Shown in pieces: positions 53,478-62,551 of a stretch of 64,000 nt of DNA. The stretch comes from an uncultured Bacteroidales bacterium (GTDB lineage Bacteria; Bacteroidota; Bacteroidia; Bacteroidales; F082): assembly GCA_947303085.1 (NCBI GenBank), contig CAMYXP010000002.1, positions 186,001-250,000 of the forward strand. The letters are read 5' to 3'. The position numbers and the translations under genes are program-made. Under the pieces are notes generated by a model. That model saw only the letters and a list, made by a program, of their open reading frames with translations, was not told the DNA's origin and ran no database searches. Numbering within the stretch: position 1 is the stretch's first letter; each line of letters starts with the position of its first letter.

Positions 53478-55340
53478 TTAAATTGAGATTTCGTCAAGTT
53501 CCAGCCACCGCATTTCTTTCTCGTCAAGCAAATCATTGATTTCTGTTAAACGTTTTCCAATGCGGTCAATCTCTTGATAATCAGTTTGATTCTCGAGCTG
53601 AGAAGTCAATTCTTTCTTTTCTTTTTCGAGATTTTCGATGTCGATTGCCAGTTGTTCGTATTCTCTTTGCTCTTTAAACGAGCGCTTTTTGCTTCTTTCA
53701 GATGCTTTCGGACGGTTTTCACGAGTATCGACACGTTCGGCAACTTGGGCCTTATGAATCTCCTTGTTTTTCTCTTCAAGCCAGTCGTGATACTGCGAAT
53801 AGTTGCCCATAAAGCCTTTCACAACGCCGTCACCTTCGAAGACAAAAAGCTGGTCAACAGTCTGGTCGAGGAAATAACGGTCGTGGGAGACAACTATCAG
53901 GCAGCCTTTGTAGCCTTGCAGAAAATCCTCGAGTTTCTGTAACGTCAAGATATCCAAGTCGTTGGTAGGCTCGTCGAGAATCAGGAAGTTAGGATTTTTG
54001 ATGAGAATCGTGAGAAGATAAAGCCTGCGTTTCTCACCGCCGCTCAGCAACGCCACCGGCTGACGGTGCATCGAATACGGAAACATGAAGTGCGCCAGCA
54101 GCTTGTCGGCGGTGTATACCATGTCCTTGCCGTAATAAACCACCTCGGCGATGTCACGAATAGTATCAAGAACGGTTTTGTTCTCATCAAATTTTATACC
54201 ACCTTGGGTGTAATAGCCGTAAACGACAGTCTCACCAGTGACGATAGTGCCGCTGTCTGGTGCTTCGTGACCGGTTATCATATTTAAAAAGGTGGATTTT
54301 CCGATGCCATTTTTGCCGATGATGCCTATCCTCTCCCCTTTTTTGAAGATATAATCGAAGTCTTTGAGCAAAACCTGGTTATCCCATTTCTTGGTAACGC
54401 CTTTCATCTCGAGAATTTTGCCGCCGAGACGTTGCATGTCGAGACCGAACTGGATTTCCGTGTTGTCGCGAATCATACGGGCTTTCTCTTTCAGGTCGTA
54501 AAAAGCGTCGATGCGTGCCTTCGCCTTGCCTGTACGCGCCTGCGGAGTACTGCGAATCCACTCCAACTCATGTTTCAACAACTGCCCGGCCTTTTCCGCT
54601 GCAATGCGCTTGTTTTCCTCACGTTCGCGGCTCTTACGCACATAATAGTCGAAGTTGCCGTTGTGGGTGTAAATCTTGCCGTGATACATCTCGAGAATCT
54701 TGTTGCACACACGGTCAAGGAAATAACGGTCGTGAGTGACCATAAACAGCGTCACGTTCGACTGTGTGAGGTAGTTCTCAAGCCACTCCACCATCTGCAT
54801 GTCGAGGTGGTTGGTCGGCTCGTCGAGGAACAACATATCGGGATCATCGAGAAGAACTAATGCCAATGCCAGTCGTTTTACCTGTCCACCCGACAAAGTG
54901 CCGATTTTCTGCGATAAATCGTTGATTTCGAATGTCGAAAGCAGCTGTTTCAGTCGCAAATCATACGACCAAGCCTGCATCGCGTCCATCGCAGCTGTAG
55001 CTTTATCTAGATCAACTTGATTTACAAGGGCTTCCTCGTATCTCTTGATGACTCGCATCACATCGGTGTGACCAGTAGCAATCACATCTTCGATAGTGAG
55101 ATTCGGGTCAAATTGCGGCAGTTGCTCAAGATAACCGATGCGGACATTCTCGTTAAACGTCACTTTTCCGCCGTCGGCTTCCTCTTTCCCGACAAGGATT
55201 CGCATCATGGTGCTTTTTCCGGTGCCGTTGGCGGCAATCAGGGCGGTCTTCTCCCCTTTCTCGATGCCGAAAGAGATGTTCTCGAACAGCAGCTTGTCGC
55301 TGAACGCCTTTGAAATGTTATCGACTGAAAGATAATTCAT
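53478..55340 (-). CDS. ABC-F family ATPase (Uup/EttA-like)
   Basis: The protein has 620 residues with two ATPase domains and no membrane segments. Walker A motifs are AANGTGKST and GKNGIGKST; signatures are LSGGQVKRLALAL and LSGGEKRRLYLLT; Walker B motifs are MLFLDEPTNHLD and FLILDEPTNDLD. The linker and the C-terminal coiled coil (EQLAIDIENLEKEKKELTSQ) fit the Uup group, which acts on ribosomes. The -7 box is 4 nt before the ATG. Confidence 0.92.
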   Translation of the reverse strand: MNYLSVDNISKAFSDKLLFENISFGIEKGEKTALIAANGTGKSTMMRILVGKEEADGGKVTFNENVRIGYLEQLPQFDPNLTIEDVIATGHTDVMRVIKRYEEALVNQVDLDKATAAMDAMQAWSYDLRLKQLLSTFEINDLSQKIGTLSGGQVKRLALALVLLDDPDMLFLDEPTNHLDMQMVEWLENYLTQSNVTLFMVTHDRYFLDRVCNKILEMYHGKIYTHNGNFDYYVRKSREREENKRIAAEKAGQLLKHELEWIRSTPQARTGKAKARIDAFYDLKEKARMIRDNTEIQFGLDMQRLGGKILEMKGVTKKWDNQVLLKDFDYIFKKGERIGIIGKNGIGKSTFLNMITGHEAPDSGTIVTGETVVYGYYTQGGIKFDENKTVLDTIRDIAEVVYYGKDMVYTADKLLAHFMFPYSMHRQPVALLSGGEKRRLYLLTILIKNPNFLILDEPTNDLDILTLQKLEDFLQGYKGCLIVVSHDRYFLDQTVDQLFVFEGDGVVKGFMGNYSQYHDWLEEKNKEIHKAQVAERVDTRENRPKASERSKKRSFKEQREYEQLAIDIENLEKEKKELTSQLENQTDYQEIDRIGKRLTEINDLLDEKEMRWLELDEISI

Positions 55341-55344
55341 ACTG

Positions 55345-55352
55345 CAAAAATA
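55345..55352 (-). promoter_or_regulatory. -7 box TATTTTTG for the ABC-F gene
   Basis: This perfect consensus lies 4 nt (CAGT) before the ATG, so the mRNA would be leaderless. Heptad island J occupies the -33 region. Confidence 0.45.
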
Positions 55353-55360
55353 ATAAAAAG

Positions 55361-55388
55361 ACTTTAGACATTAGACCTTAGACTTTAG
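55361..55388. repeat. Heptad island J, TTAGAC class
   Basis: The units ACTTTAG, ACATTAG, ACCTTAG and ACTTTAG are in perfect 7-nt register between two divergent promoters. Confidence 0.8.
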
Positions 55389-55392
55389 TTTT

Positions 55393-55421
55393 TTTGAAAT
55401 CTGAAAAATTTCTTATTTTTG
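55393..55421 (+). promoter_or_regulatory. Promoter of the chromate transporter genes
   Basis: TTTG (55393-55396) and TATTTTTG (55414-55421) are 17 bp apart. Their place rules out the longer start of the first chrA half at 55394. Confidence 0.5.
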
Positions 55422-55435
55422 CAAAAATTTTCTGC

Positions 55436-55993
55436 ATGAAAACAGTGTTCCAGCTTTTCGTCACCTTCTTCAACATCGGGGCGTTTACCCTAGGTGGCGG
55501 CTATGCCATGCTCGACATGGTGGAGCGTGCCGTCGTCGAACGTCGCCAATGGATCGAGAAAAACGAGTTCTGGGACATGATAACAATCGTGCAGATGCTT
55601 CCGGGCGTGTTCGCCGTCAACACCGCGCTCTACACCGGCTACAAAATCAAAGGATTCTGGGGTGCGATAGCGGCCTGCCTCGGCGCTATCATCCCGTCGA
55701 TAGTGATAATTTTGCTCATCGCAGTGTTTTTCCTCGATTTTAAAGACAATCCAGTCATCGAACGCATCTTCCGCGGCGTGCGTCCCTGCGTGGTGGCACT
55801 CATCCTCTCGCCAGCCGTCAAGATGTTCATCAACGCCAAAGTGAACTGGAAAACCGCCGTCTTCCCTATCGCCACTGTCGTTTTGATATACTTTTTCAAA
55901 ATCTCGCCTATCTACATCATCCTCGTCACCATCATTGGCAGCGTCGGCTTCGCTTTTTATTCACAAAACCGCTTAAATAAGTCTAAATCATGA
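55436..55993 (+). CDS. Chromate transporter, first half-protein
   Basis: The start at 55436 (MKTVFQLFVTFF) is chosen because the promoter lies inside the longer frame. The product is 185 residues. The CHR domain signature FTLGGGYAMLDMVE is followed by MLPGVFAVNTALYTGY, with five or six membrane helices. Short CHR proteins work as pairs. The name chromate is traditional; the real substrate is unknown. It overlaps the second half by 4 bp (ATGA). Confidence 0.88.
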   Translation: MKTVFQLFVTFFNIGAFTLGGGYAMLDMVERAVVERRQWIEKNEFWDMITIVQMLPGVFAVNTALYTGYKIKGFWGAIAACLGAIIPSIVIILLIAVFFLDFKDNPVIERIFRGVRPCVVALILSPAVKMFINAKVNWKTAVFPIATVVLIYFFKISPIYIILVTIIGSVGFAFYSQNRLNKSKS

Positions 55994-56529
55994 TATACTT
56001 GCAACTGTTTTGGGCTTATTTGAAGATTGGAATCTTCGGTTTCGGCGGCGGCTATGCCATGCTCTCGATGATTCAGTTCGAGATTGTGGAGCATTACCAA
56101 TGGATGTCGCTAGAGGAGTTTACCGACATGGTGGCGCTTTCGCAGATGACACCCGGCCCGGTCTCCATCAACATCGCGACGTTCACCGGCTACAGCGTCG
56201 GCGGCTTCTGTGGCTCTCTCCTCGCCACATTCTCGCTGGTGCTGCCTTCTCTGCTTTTGTTTATGATTATCCTTAAATTTTTATTTAAAAATAAAGATAA
56301 TTTCATCATAAAAACCACGCTGCAGTCGATGAAACCTGTCATCGCGGGACTTATCTTCGTAGCCGCCCTTCAGATGATGAACCCGCAGAACTTCGTCGAC
56401 TTCGGACTTCACCAGAATAACATCAGCGTAGCCATTTGCGCCCTCACCTTCATCGGCGTGTTTTGGGCAAAAATAAACCCGATACTATTGATTTTAGCAT
56501 CGGGTCTTGTAGGATATTTAATCTATTGA
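55990..56529 (+). CDS. Chromate transporter, second half-protein
   Basis: The protein has 179 residues. The second CHR domain starts FGFGGGYAMLSMIQFE with QMTPGPVSINIATFTGY. It forms the complementary half of the pair. The last codons (56470-56505) also encode a hairpin that looks like a terminator for the convergent acyl-CoA ligase gene, which ends 1 bp away. Confidence 0.88.
   Translation: MIYLQLFWAYLKIGIFGFGGGYAMLSMIQFEIVEHYQWMSLEEFTDMVALSQMTPGPVSINIATFTGYSVGGFCGSLLATFSLVLPSLLLFMIILKFLFKNKDNFIIKTTLQSMKPVIAGLIFVAALQMMNPQNFVDFGLHQNNISVAICALTFIGVFWAKINPILLILASGLVGYLIY
56468..56505 (-). terminator. Possible fadD-operon terminator inside the second chrA gene
   Basis: ACCCGAT (56477-56483) pairs with ATCGGGT (56499-56505). 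On the minus strand the stem is followed by TTTATTTTT. The two convergent genes leave no other space for a terminator. Confidence 0.5.
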
Positions 56530-58293
56530 TTAAGCGAACATCTTGTCGATCAGGTCGCAATAACGTTCCATCACCTTTCTTCTCTTCACCTTCAATGTAG
56601 GCGTCAAAATGCCGTTGGCGATGGTCCATTCATCTGCGATAAGCTGATATTTCTTCACCTTCTCGACCTCGCCCAGACCTTCGTTCAACTTCTTCACCTC
56701 ACGGTCGTAACGTTTCTTAACTTCTTCATTAAGAATCATTTCCTCGTTGGTAGTGAAAGGAATCTCATGCGATTTGCACCAGTCTTTCAAGAACGCGAAG
56801 TCAGGACGGATCAATGCTGCGGCGAACTTCTGATTCTCGCCAAGCACCACAATCTGCTCAATGAAGCCCGAATTACTGAACTTGCCTTCAACGACATCAG
56901 GATTTACATATTTTCCTAACGAAGTCTTGAACAGGTTCTTCATACGACCTGTGATCTGCAAAAGTCCGTTTTCGTTGAATTTTCCGAGGTCGCCGGTATG
57001 GAACCAGCCGTCTTTGTCGATGACTTCGGCAGTGAGTTCAGGCTGTTTGTAGTAGCCCATCATCACGTTATGTCCGCGACAGATAATCTCACCGTTTTCA
57101 GCAATCTTCACCTCAACGCCCGGCAGCGGCTGTCCCACCGCTCCCACTTCACGGCCGTGTTTGTCGCGGTTACTCACAGTGATAACCGGCGATGTCTCCG
57201 TCAAGCCGTAGCCTTCGAAAACAGGCATCTTGATGGCTGAGAAGAATCCGCTGATCTTCTTAGTGATTGAAGCGGCTCCCGACACGATGATATCGAAGTT
57301 CTCGGCACCGAGTTTTGCGCGTATCTTGCTGTAAACCAATTTATCAGCAATCTTAAGTTTAAGATTATAGAACCATGAGCGGCCTTCAATCTTATAGTTT
57401 TCAGTCAGGCGCATCGACCAGTAGAAAATAGCTTTCGACAGGCCTTTCATGCTCTTTCCCGAGCTGTAGATCTTATCGTAAAACTTCTCCAAAACACGCG
57501 GCACGGCACACATCATGGTAGGATGCACCTCTTTCATGTTGTCGGCTATCGTGGCTATGCTTTCGGCATAGTAAATCGACATTCCGAGGTAATGATACAT
57601 GTAGATGAGGGCGCGTTCGTAGGCGTGGCACACCGGCAGGAAGCTGAAGGCGCGCTTCGACCATGGCGACGGCGTCTGGCAGAAGTTCTTGAACTGGTTC
57701 ATCAGGTTGTGATGCGAGAGCATGACACCCTTCGGGATACCCGTGGTTCCTGAGGTGTAAATGATTGTGGCACACGACATTTCGTCGACTTCAGCCTTAC
57801 GCTTCTCGATCTCCTCAATATGCGGATGCTCTCTTCCAAGCTCAAGCAGGTTGGCGAAGAACGGATATTTACCTCTGTCGATGAAGGTGTAAAGCTTCTT
57901 CAAAGTAGGAGTCTCCGGCCAGATTGCCTCAATCTTGTTCATCACGGCGATGCCTTCCACAATACAGATGCCCGCCTCGCAGTTGTTGAGGATGATCTTG
58001 TAATCGCCCTCGCTGATGGTCGGGTAAATAGGCACCATCACGGCTCCGATCTGAGTGATAGCCATGTCGAGGATGTTCCATTCCGGACGATTGTTGGAGA
58101 TGACCGCCACCTTATCCTGCGGCTGCACGCCGAGTTCAATCAACGCACCACTGATGATGTTGGTTTGTTCAATATATTCGTCAATGCTGTATTCGCGCCA
58201 TTTTCCGTTGACTTTCCCAGCCAGGGCGACCTTCTGGTCAGGATATTTCTCTTTATAATGCGCTAATAAATCAAAAACTCTTCTGACTTCCAT
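56530..58293 (-). CDS. Long-chain acyl-CoA ligase (AMP-forming), paralogue 2
   Basis: The protein has 587 residues. The AMP motif is IIYTSGTTGIPKGVMLSH, the second motif GYGLTETSPV, the third GWFHTGDLG, and the C-terminal catalytic Lys region is GILTPTLKVKRR. It activates fatty acids to acyl-CoA. The N-terminus is almost identical to the upstream paralogue, while the middle has diverged (for example QFKNFCQTPSPWSKR). It lies 10 bp after paralogue 1. Confidence 0.93.
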   Translation of the reverse strand: MEVRRVFDLLAHYKEKYPDQKVALAGKVNGKWREYSIDEYIEQTNIISGALIELGVQPQDKVAVISNNRPEWNILDMAITQIGAVMVPIYPTISEGDYKIILNNCEAGICIVEGIAVMNKIEAIWPETPTLKKLYTFIDRGKYPFFANLLELGREHPHIEEIEKRKAEVDEMSCATIIYTSGTTGIPKGVMLSHHNLMNQFKNFCQTPSPWSKRAFSFLPVCHAYERALIYMYHYLGMSIYYAESIATIADNMKEVHPTMMCAVPRVLEKFYDKIYSSGKSMKGLSKAIFYWSMRLTENYKIEGRSWFYNLKLKIADKLVYSKIRAKLGAENFDIIVSGAASITKKISGFFSAIKMPVFEGYGLTETSPVITVSNRDKHGREVGAVGQPLPGVEVKIAENGEIICRGHNVMMGYYKQPELTAEVIDKDGWFHTGDLGKFNENGLLQITGRMKNLFKTSLGKYVNPDVVEGKFSNSGFIEQIVVLGENQKFAAALIRPDFAFLKDWCKSHEIPFTTNEEMILNEEVKKRYDREVKKLNEGLGEVEKVKKYQLIADEWTIANGILTPTLKVKRRKVMERYCDLIDKMFA

Positions 58294-58303
58294 AATTCAT
58301 TAT

Positions 58304-60070
58304 TTATTTAAAAAGAGATTCTATCAAAGAACCATAACGTTGCATAACCACATTTCTCTTCACCTTCAATGTAGGGGTGAGAACGCCTGTCGCGACAGTC
58401 CATTCGTCGGCTACAAGCTCATATTTCTTAATCTTTTCAACATCTCCGAGACCCGCGTTGAGTTTCTTCACCTCCTTGCCGTAACGTTTGAACACTTCCT
58501 CATTATGAATCATTTCCTCGTTGGTGGTATAAGGAATCTCATGACGTTTGCACCATTCCTTCAGGAAGGTGAAATCAGGACGGATGAGAGCCGCGGCGTA
58601 TTTCTGGTTTTCGCCGAGAACCACAATTTGCTCGATAAAACCTGAAAGCACGAATCTACTCTCAATGAAATCGGGGTTGATATATTTTCCGAATGATGTC
58701 TTGAAGATATTCTTCTTTCTGCCTGTGATCTTAAGAAGTCCGTGTTCGTTGAAGCTTCCGAGGTCGCCGGTGTGGAACCAGCCGTCTTTGTCGATGACTT
58801 CGGCAGTCAACTCAGGCTGTTTGTAGTAGCCCATCATCACGTTATGACCGCGGCAGATGATTTCGCCATCGTCGGTAATCTTCACTTCAACACCAGGCAG
58901 CGGTTCGCCTACATAACCCACCTCGCGGCCGTATTTGTTTCTTGTTGAAACAGCTATGACAGGCGATGTCTCGGTCAGACCGTAGCCTTCGAAGATGATA
59001 ATGCCCATAGCGTTGAAGAAACGGCACACTTTCTTAGGAATTGCTGCTGCTCCCGACACCACGACGTCGATATGGTCGATACCGACTTTCTCGCGAATCT
59101 TTTTATAAACAAGCTTGTCAGCAATCTTCAACTTGAGGTTATATAGCCAGTTTCTGTCGAATACCTTGTAACGTTCCGAGAGACGCAAAGCCCAGTAGAA
59201 TATCATCTTTGAGAGGCCTTTCATGCTGCGACCCGAGTCGTAAATCTTATCGTAGACCTTTTCCAGCACACGAGGCACCGCACAAAACATCGTAGGACGA
59301 AGCTCAAGCAGGTTTTCGCCTATGGTGGCAATACTTTCGGCATAGTAAATCGACATTCCGCGATAATGATACATGTAAATCAGGGCGCGTTCGTAGGCAT
59401 GGCATACCGGCAGGAAGCTGAACGCCTTATCCGACCAGTCGGCAGCCCAGTGTTGGACCCCCTTCCACTGACACATCAGGTTATGATGTGAGAGCATGAC
59501 ACCCTTCGGCACTCCTGTTGTTCCAGAGGTGTAAATTATTGTGGCACAATCCATTTCGTCGACTTCAGCCTTGCGTTTCTCAATCTCTTCGGTATGAGGA
59601 TGCTGACGTCCGAGTTCGATAAGATTGTCGAAATATTCGTATTTGCCTCTGTCGATGAAGGTGTAAATCTTCTTCAGAGAAGGTGTCTCCGGCCAAATCG
59701 ACTCTATCTTGTTCATCACGGCAACGCCTTCGAGGACGCAGATGCCAGCCTCGCAGTTGTTGAGGATGATTTTATAATCGCTTTCGCTGATAGTAGGATA
59801 TATCGGCACCATCACAGCTCCGACCTGCATGATGGCCATGTCGAGGATGTTCCATTCAGGGCGGTTGTTGCTGATGACGGCTATTTTATCCTGTTTTTGA
59901 ACGCCAAGTTCGATAAGCGCGCCGCTCATCAAATTTGTCAGCTCGATGTATTCGTCGATGCTGTATTCCCGCCACTTCCCGTTCACTTTGCCAGCGAGGG
60001 CAACCTTCTGGTCAGGAAATTTTTCCTTATAATGTGGCAAGAGGTCAAAAACTCTTTTAATATTCTCCAT
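58304..60070 (-). CDS. Long-chain acyl-CoA ligase (AMP-forming), paralogue 1
   Basis: The start is the ATG at 60070 (MENIKRVFDLLPHY); the longer frame begins with TTG. The product is 588 residues with IIYTSGTTGVPKGVMLSH, GYGLTETSPV, GWFHTGDLG and GVLTPTLKVKRN. It is a tandem duplicate of the next gene. The two may differ in chain-length choice, since the main differences cluster around the substrate pocket region after the AMP motif; this is inference. Confidence 0.93.
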   Translation of the reverse strand: MENIKRVFDLLPHYKEKFPDQKVALAGKVNGKWREYSIDEYIELTNLMSGALIELGVQKQDKIAVISNNRPEWNILDMAIMQVGAVMVPIYPTISESDYKIILNNCEAGICVLEGVAVMNKIESIWPETPSLKKIYTFIDRGKYEYFDNLIELGRQHPHTEEIEKRKAEVDEMDCATIIYTSGTTGVPKGVMLSHHNLMCQWKGVQHWAADWSDKAFSFLPVCHAYERALIYMYHYRGMSIYYAESIATIGENLLELRPTMFCAVPRVLEKVYDKIYDSGRSMKGLSKMIFYWALRLSERYKVFDRNWLYNLKLKIADKLVYKKIREKVGIDHIDVVVSGAAAIPKKVCRFFNAMGIIIFEGYGLTETSPVIAVSTRNKYGREVGYVGEPLPGVEVKITDDGEIICRGHNVMMGYYKQPELTAEVIDKDGWFHTGDLGSFNEHGLLKITGRKKNIFKTSFGKYINPDFIESRFVLSGFIEQIVVLGENQKYAAALIRPDFTFLKEWCKRHEIPYTTNEEMIHNEEVFKRYGKEVKKLNAGLGDVEKIKKYELVADEWTVATGVLTPTLKVKRNVVMQRYGSLIESLFK

Positions 60071-60110
60071 TTTCAATACTTTTCAAAAAATATACTCGTA
60101 TTCAAACTTG

Positions 60111-60118
60111 CAAATATA
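60111..60118 (-). promoter_or_regulatory. -7 box TATATTTG for the acyl-CoA ligase pair
   Basis: This perfect consensus on the minus strand predicts a start near 60105 and a leader of about 35 nt. Confidence 0.5.
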
Positions 60119-60147
60119 CGAATATTTTTAATATGCAACAAAAAAAT

Positions 60148-60175
60148 GTAGGGGCGAATAATTATTCGCCCCTAC
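60148..60175. repeat. Perfect 28-bp palindrome
   Basis: GTAGGGGCGAATAA is followed directly by its exact reverse complement, with no spacer. It adjoins heptad island K. There is no T run, so it is more likely a REP-like element than a terminator. Confidence 0.8.
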
Positions 60176-60205
60176 TAAGGTCTAAGGTCTAACGACTAAG
60201 GTCTT
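60174..60205. repeat. Heptad island K, TTAGAC class
   Basis: The units ACTAAGG, TCTAAGG, TCTAACG and ACTAAGG end 2 nt before the hppA stop codon. It is the reverse-complement orientation of the TTAGAC class. Confidence 0.8.
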
Positions 60206-60206
60206 C

Positions 60207-62384
60207 TTACAGCAGATGATGTGCCACTGTGAGACCGGCCATCACGATCGACACCATCGACATCAACTTGATGAGGATGTTCAATGACGGACCTGATGTG
60301 TCTTTGAATGGGTCACCGACGGTGTCACCAACAACTGTAGCTTTGTGGTTGTCAGATCCTTTGCCGCCGAAGTTACCTTCCTCGACATATTTCTTAGCAT
60401 TATCCCAAGCACCGCCTGAGTTAGCCATGAACACTGCCAAAACGAAGCCTGTTGCCAAACCGCCGATCAACAGACCGAGGACACCAGGGACGCCAAGAAT
60501 CAAACCTGTGGCAATCGGAACAAGGATTGCGAGGATTGAAGGGACGAGCATCTCGTGCTGTGCGCCCTTTGTCGAGATACCGACGCAGCGCTCGTAGTCA
60601 GGTTCTGCCTTGCCTTCAAGGATACCTGCTATTGTACTGAACTGACGACGCACCTCCTCAACCATCTTCTGAGCAGCGCGACCCACAGCGTTCATTGTCA
60701 TTCCGCAGAACACGAATGCCATCATTGCACCGATAAACACACCAACCAACACGATTGGGTTCATCAGGTTGACGTTGTATGCGTTCATGAAGTCGACCAA
60801 AGTAGCCTTTGTGGCTTCGATGCCGTTTGGAAGGTTCTCACCAACACGGATGAGAGCGATTTTAATCTCTTCAACGTATGATGCCAAGAGTGCGAGAGCT
60901 GTCAAAGCAGCTGAACCGATAGCGAAGCCCTTGCCTGTTGCCGCTGTTGTGTTTCCGAGAGCGTCGAGGGCGTCGGTGCGTTTACGAACCTCCGGCTCGA
61001 GGCCGCTCATCTCGGCGTTACCACCGGCATTGTCGGCAATAGGACCGTAAGCGTCGGTTGCGAGGGTGATACCGAGTGTCGAGAGCATACCGACAGCAGC
61101 GATACCGATACCGTAAAGACCCATTGAGAGGTTTGTCGCGTTGAATTCAATGTTGAATCCGTTAGCGCAGAGATATGCGAGCACGATAGCCACACCTACA
61201 GTGACGACCGGGATTGCTGTTGAAAGCATACCGAGGCCGAGACCTGAGATGATAACTGTAGCAGGACCTGTCTTTGAGCTTTCAGCCACTTTCTGAGTTG
61301 GCTTGTAAGTTTGTGAAGTATAGTATTCAGTTGATTTTCCGATGATAACACCAGCAAGAAGTCCGACGACCACTGAGAATGAAATACCAATCCAGTTTTC
61401 AATCTTAAGAGCCCAAAGGATAGCGAATGTAGCCACTGCGATGAGCACTGCCGCTGTGTTGGTGCCACGGCTCAAAGCGCCGAGAAGTTCTTTCATTCCC
61501 GCGCCTTCTTTTGTGCGGACCATGAAGATACCGATAAGTGAGAGAAGCACGCCTGCCGCAGCGATGAGCATCGGGGCGAACACGGCCTTGAGCTGCATCT
61601 CATAGCAACCTGCGCCGAATGCCGCAGCGCCAAGAGCCGCTGTAGCGAGGATTGAACCGGCGTATGACTCATAGAGATCGGCACCCATACCGGCGACGTC
61701 ACCTACGTTGTCGCCAACGTTATCGGCGATAGTTGCAGGGTTACGCGGGTCGTCTTCAGGGATGTTGTATTCTGTCTTACCCACAAGGTCAGCGCCGACA
61801 TCAGCGGCTTTGGTGTAGATACCGCCACCGACACGGGCGAACAAAGCCTGTGTTGAAGCACCCATACCGAATGTCAACATCGTTGTTGTGATGATGACGA
61901 GGTGGTTGGCCTCAGGAATAAAATGATCAAGGACGATGAACCACAGCGACACGTCGAGAAGCGCGAGACCGACCACGACGAGACCCATGACAGCACCTGA
62001 ACGGAAAGCTACCTGCAAACCGCTGTTCAACGATTTACGGGCGGCGTTGGCTGTACGTGCCGAAGCGTAGGTAGCGGTCTTCATTCCGAAGAATCCGGCC
62101 AAGCCCGAGAAGAAACCGCCGGTGAGGAACGCGAACCACACCCATTCATTCTGGAGTCCGAAGATAGACATTACACCGAAAATCGCCGCCAAGACAACGA
62201 AAACGATGATGACGATCTTGTACTGCTGTTTGAGATAAGCCATAGCACCTCTTCTGACGTGCGAGGCAATCTTCTTCATCAAATCTGTTCCCTCGTCTTC
62301 CTTCATCATGCTCTTATAGAAATAAAAAGCGAATGACAAAGCCAGTACTGACGCAGCGAGAACCAAATAAATAATCCAATTCAT
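60207..62384 (-). CDS. hppA: Membrane-bound ion-pumping pyrophosphatase
   Basis: The start is the ATG at 62384; the longer frame begins with TTG. The product is 725 residues with about 16 membrane helices. The pyrophosphate site is visible in DVGADLVGKTE and ADNVGDNVGDVAGMGADLYE. GNTTAATGKG has Ala where potassium-independent enzymes have Lys, so it is probably the potassium-dependent type. Pumping of sodium or protons cannot be decided by eye. It conserves energy from pyrophosphate made, for example, by the adjacent acyl-CoA ligases. Confidence 0.95.
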   Translation of the reverse strand: MNWIIYLVLAASVLALSFAFYFYKSMMKEDEGTDLMKKIASHVRRGAMAYLKQQYKIVIIVFVVLAAIFGVMSIFGLQNEWVWFAFLTGGFFSGLAGFFGMKTATYASARTANAARKSLNSGLQVAFRSGAVMGLVVVGLALLDVSLWFIVLDHFIPEANHLVIITTTMLTFGMGASTQALFARVGGGIYTKAADVGADLVGKTEYNIPEDDPRNPATIADNVGDNVGDVAGMGADLYESYAGSILATAALGAAAFGAGCYEMQLKAVFAPMLIAAAGVLLSLIGIFMVRTKEGAGMKELLGALSRGTNTAAVLIAVATFAILWALKIENWIGISFSVVVGLLAGVIIGKSTEYYTSQTYKPTQKVAESSKTGPATVIISGLGLGMLSTAIPVVTVGVAIVLAYLCANGFNIEFNATNLSMGLYGIGIAAVGMLSTLGITLATDAYGPIADNAGGNAEMSGLEPEVRKRTDALDALGNTTAATGKGFAIGSAALTALALLASYVEEIKIALIRVGENLPNGIEATKATLVDFMNAYNVNLMNPIVLVGVFIGAMMAFVFCGMTMNAVGRAAQKMVEEVRRQFSTIAGILEGKAEPDYERCVGISTKGAQHEMLVPSILAILVPIATGLILGVPGVLGLLIGGLATGFVLAVFMANSGGAWDNAKKYVEEGNFGGKGSDNHKATVVGDTVGDPFKDTSGPSLNILIKLMSMVSIVMAGLTVAHHLL

Positions 62385-62539
62385 ACGCAAAATGTTTAAT
62401 TAATACTTATTTTTATTACTCTTTAATTTTTTTCAACGTTTTCAATCTGCAAAGTTCCGAATAATATTTTTTTTATCAAAGAAAAAAATTAAATTTTATT
62501 AAAAATTATTTTTAGCTGCAACTGTCAATTATTTTTTTG

Positions 62540-62547
62540 TATTTTTG
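62540..62547 (+). promoter_or_regulatory. -7 box TATTTTTG for the bifunctional-nuclease-family gene
   Basis: This perfect consensus lies 4 nt (TAGA) before the ATG at 62552, so the message would be leaderless. Confidence 0.45.
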
Positions 62548-62551
62548 TAGA

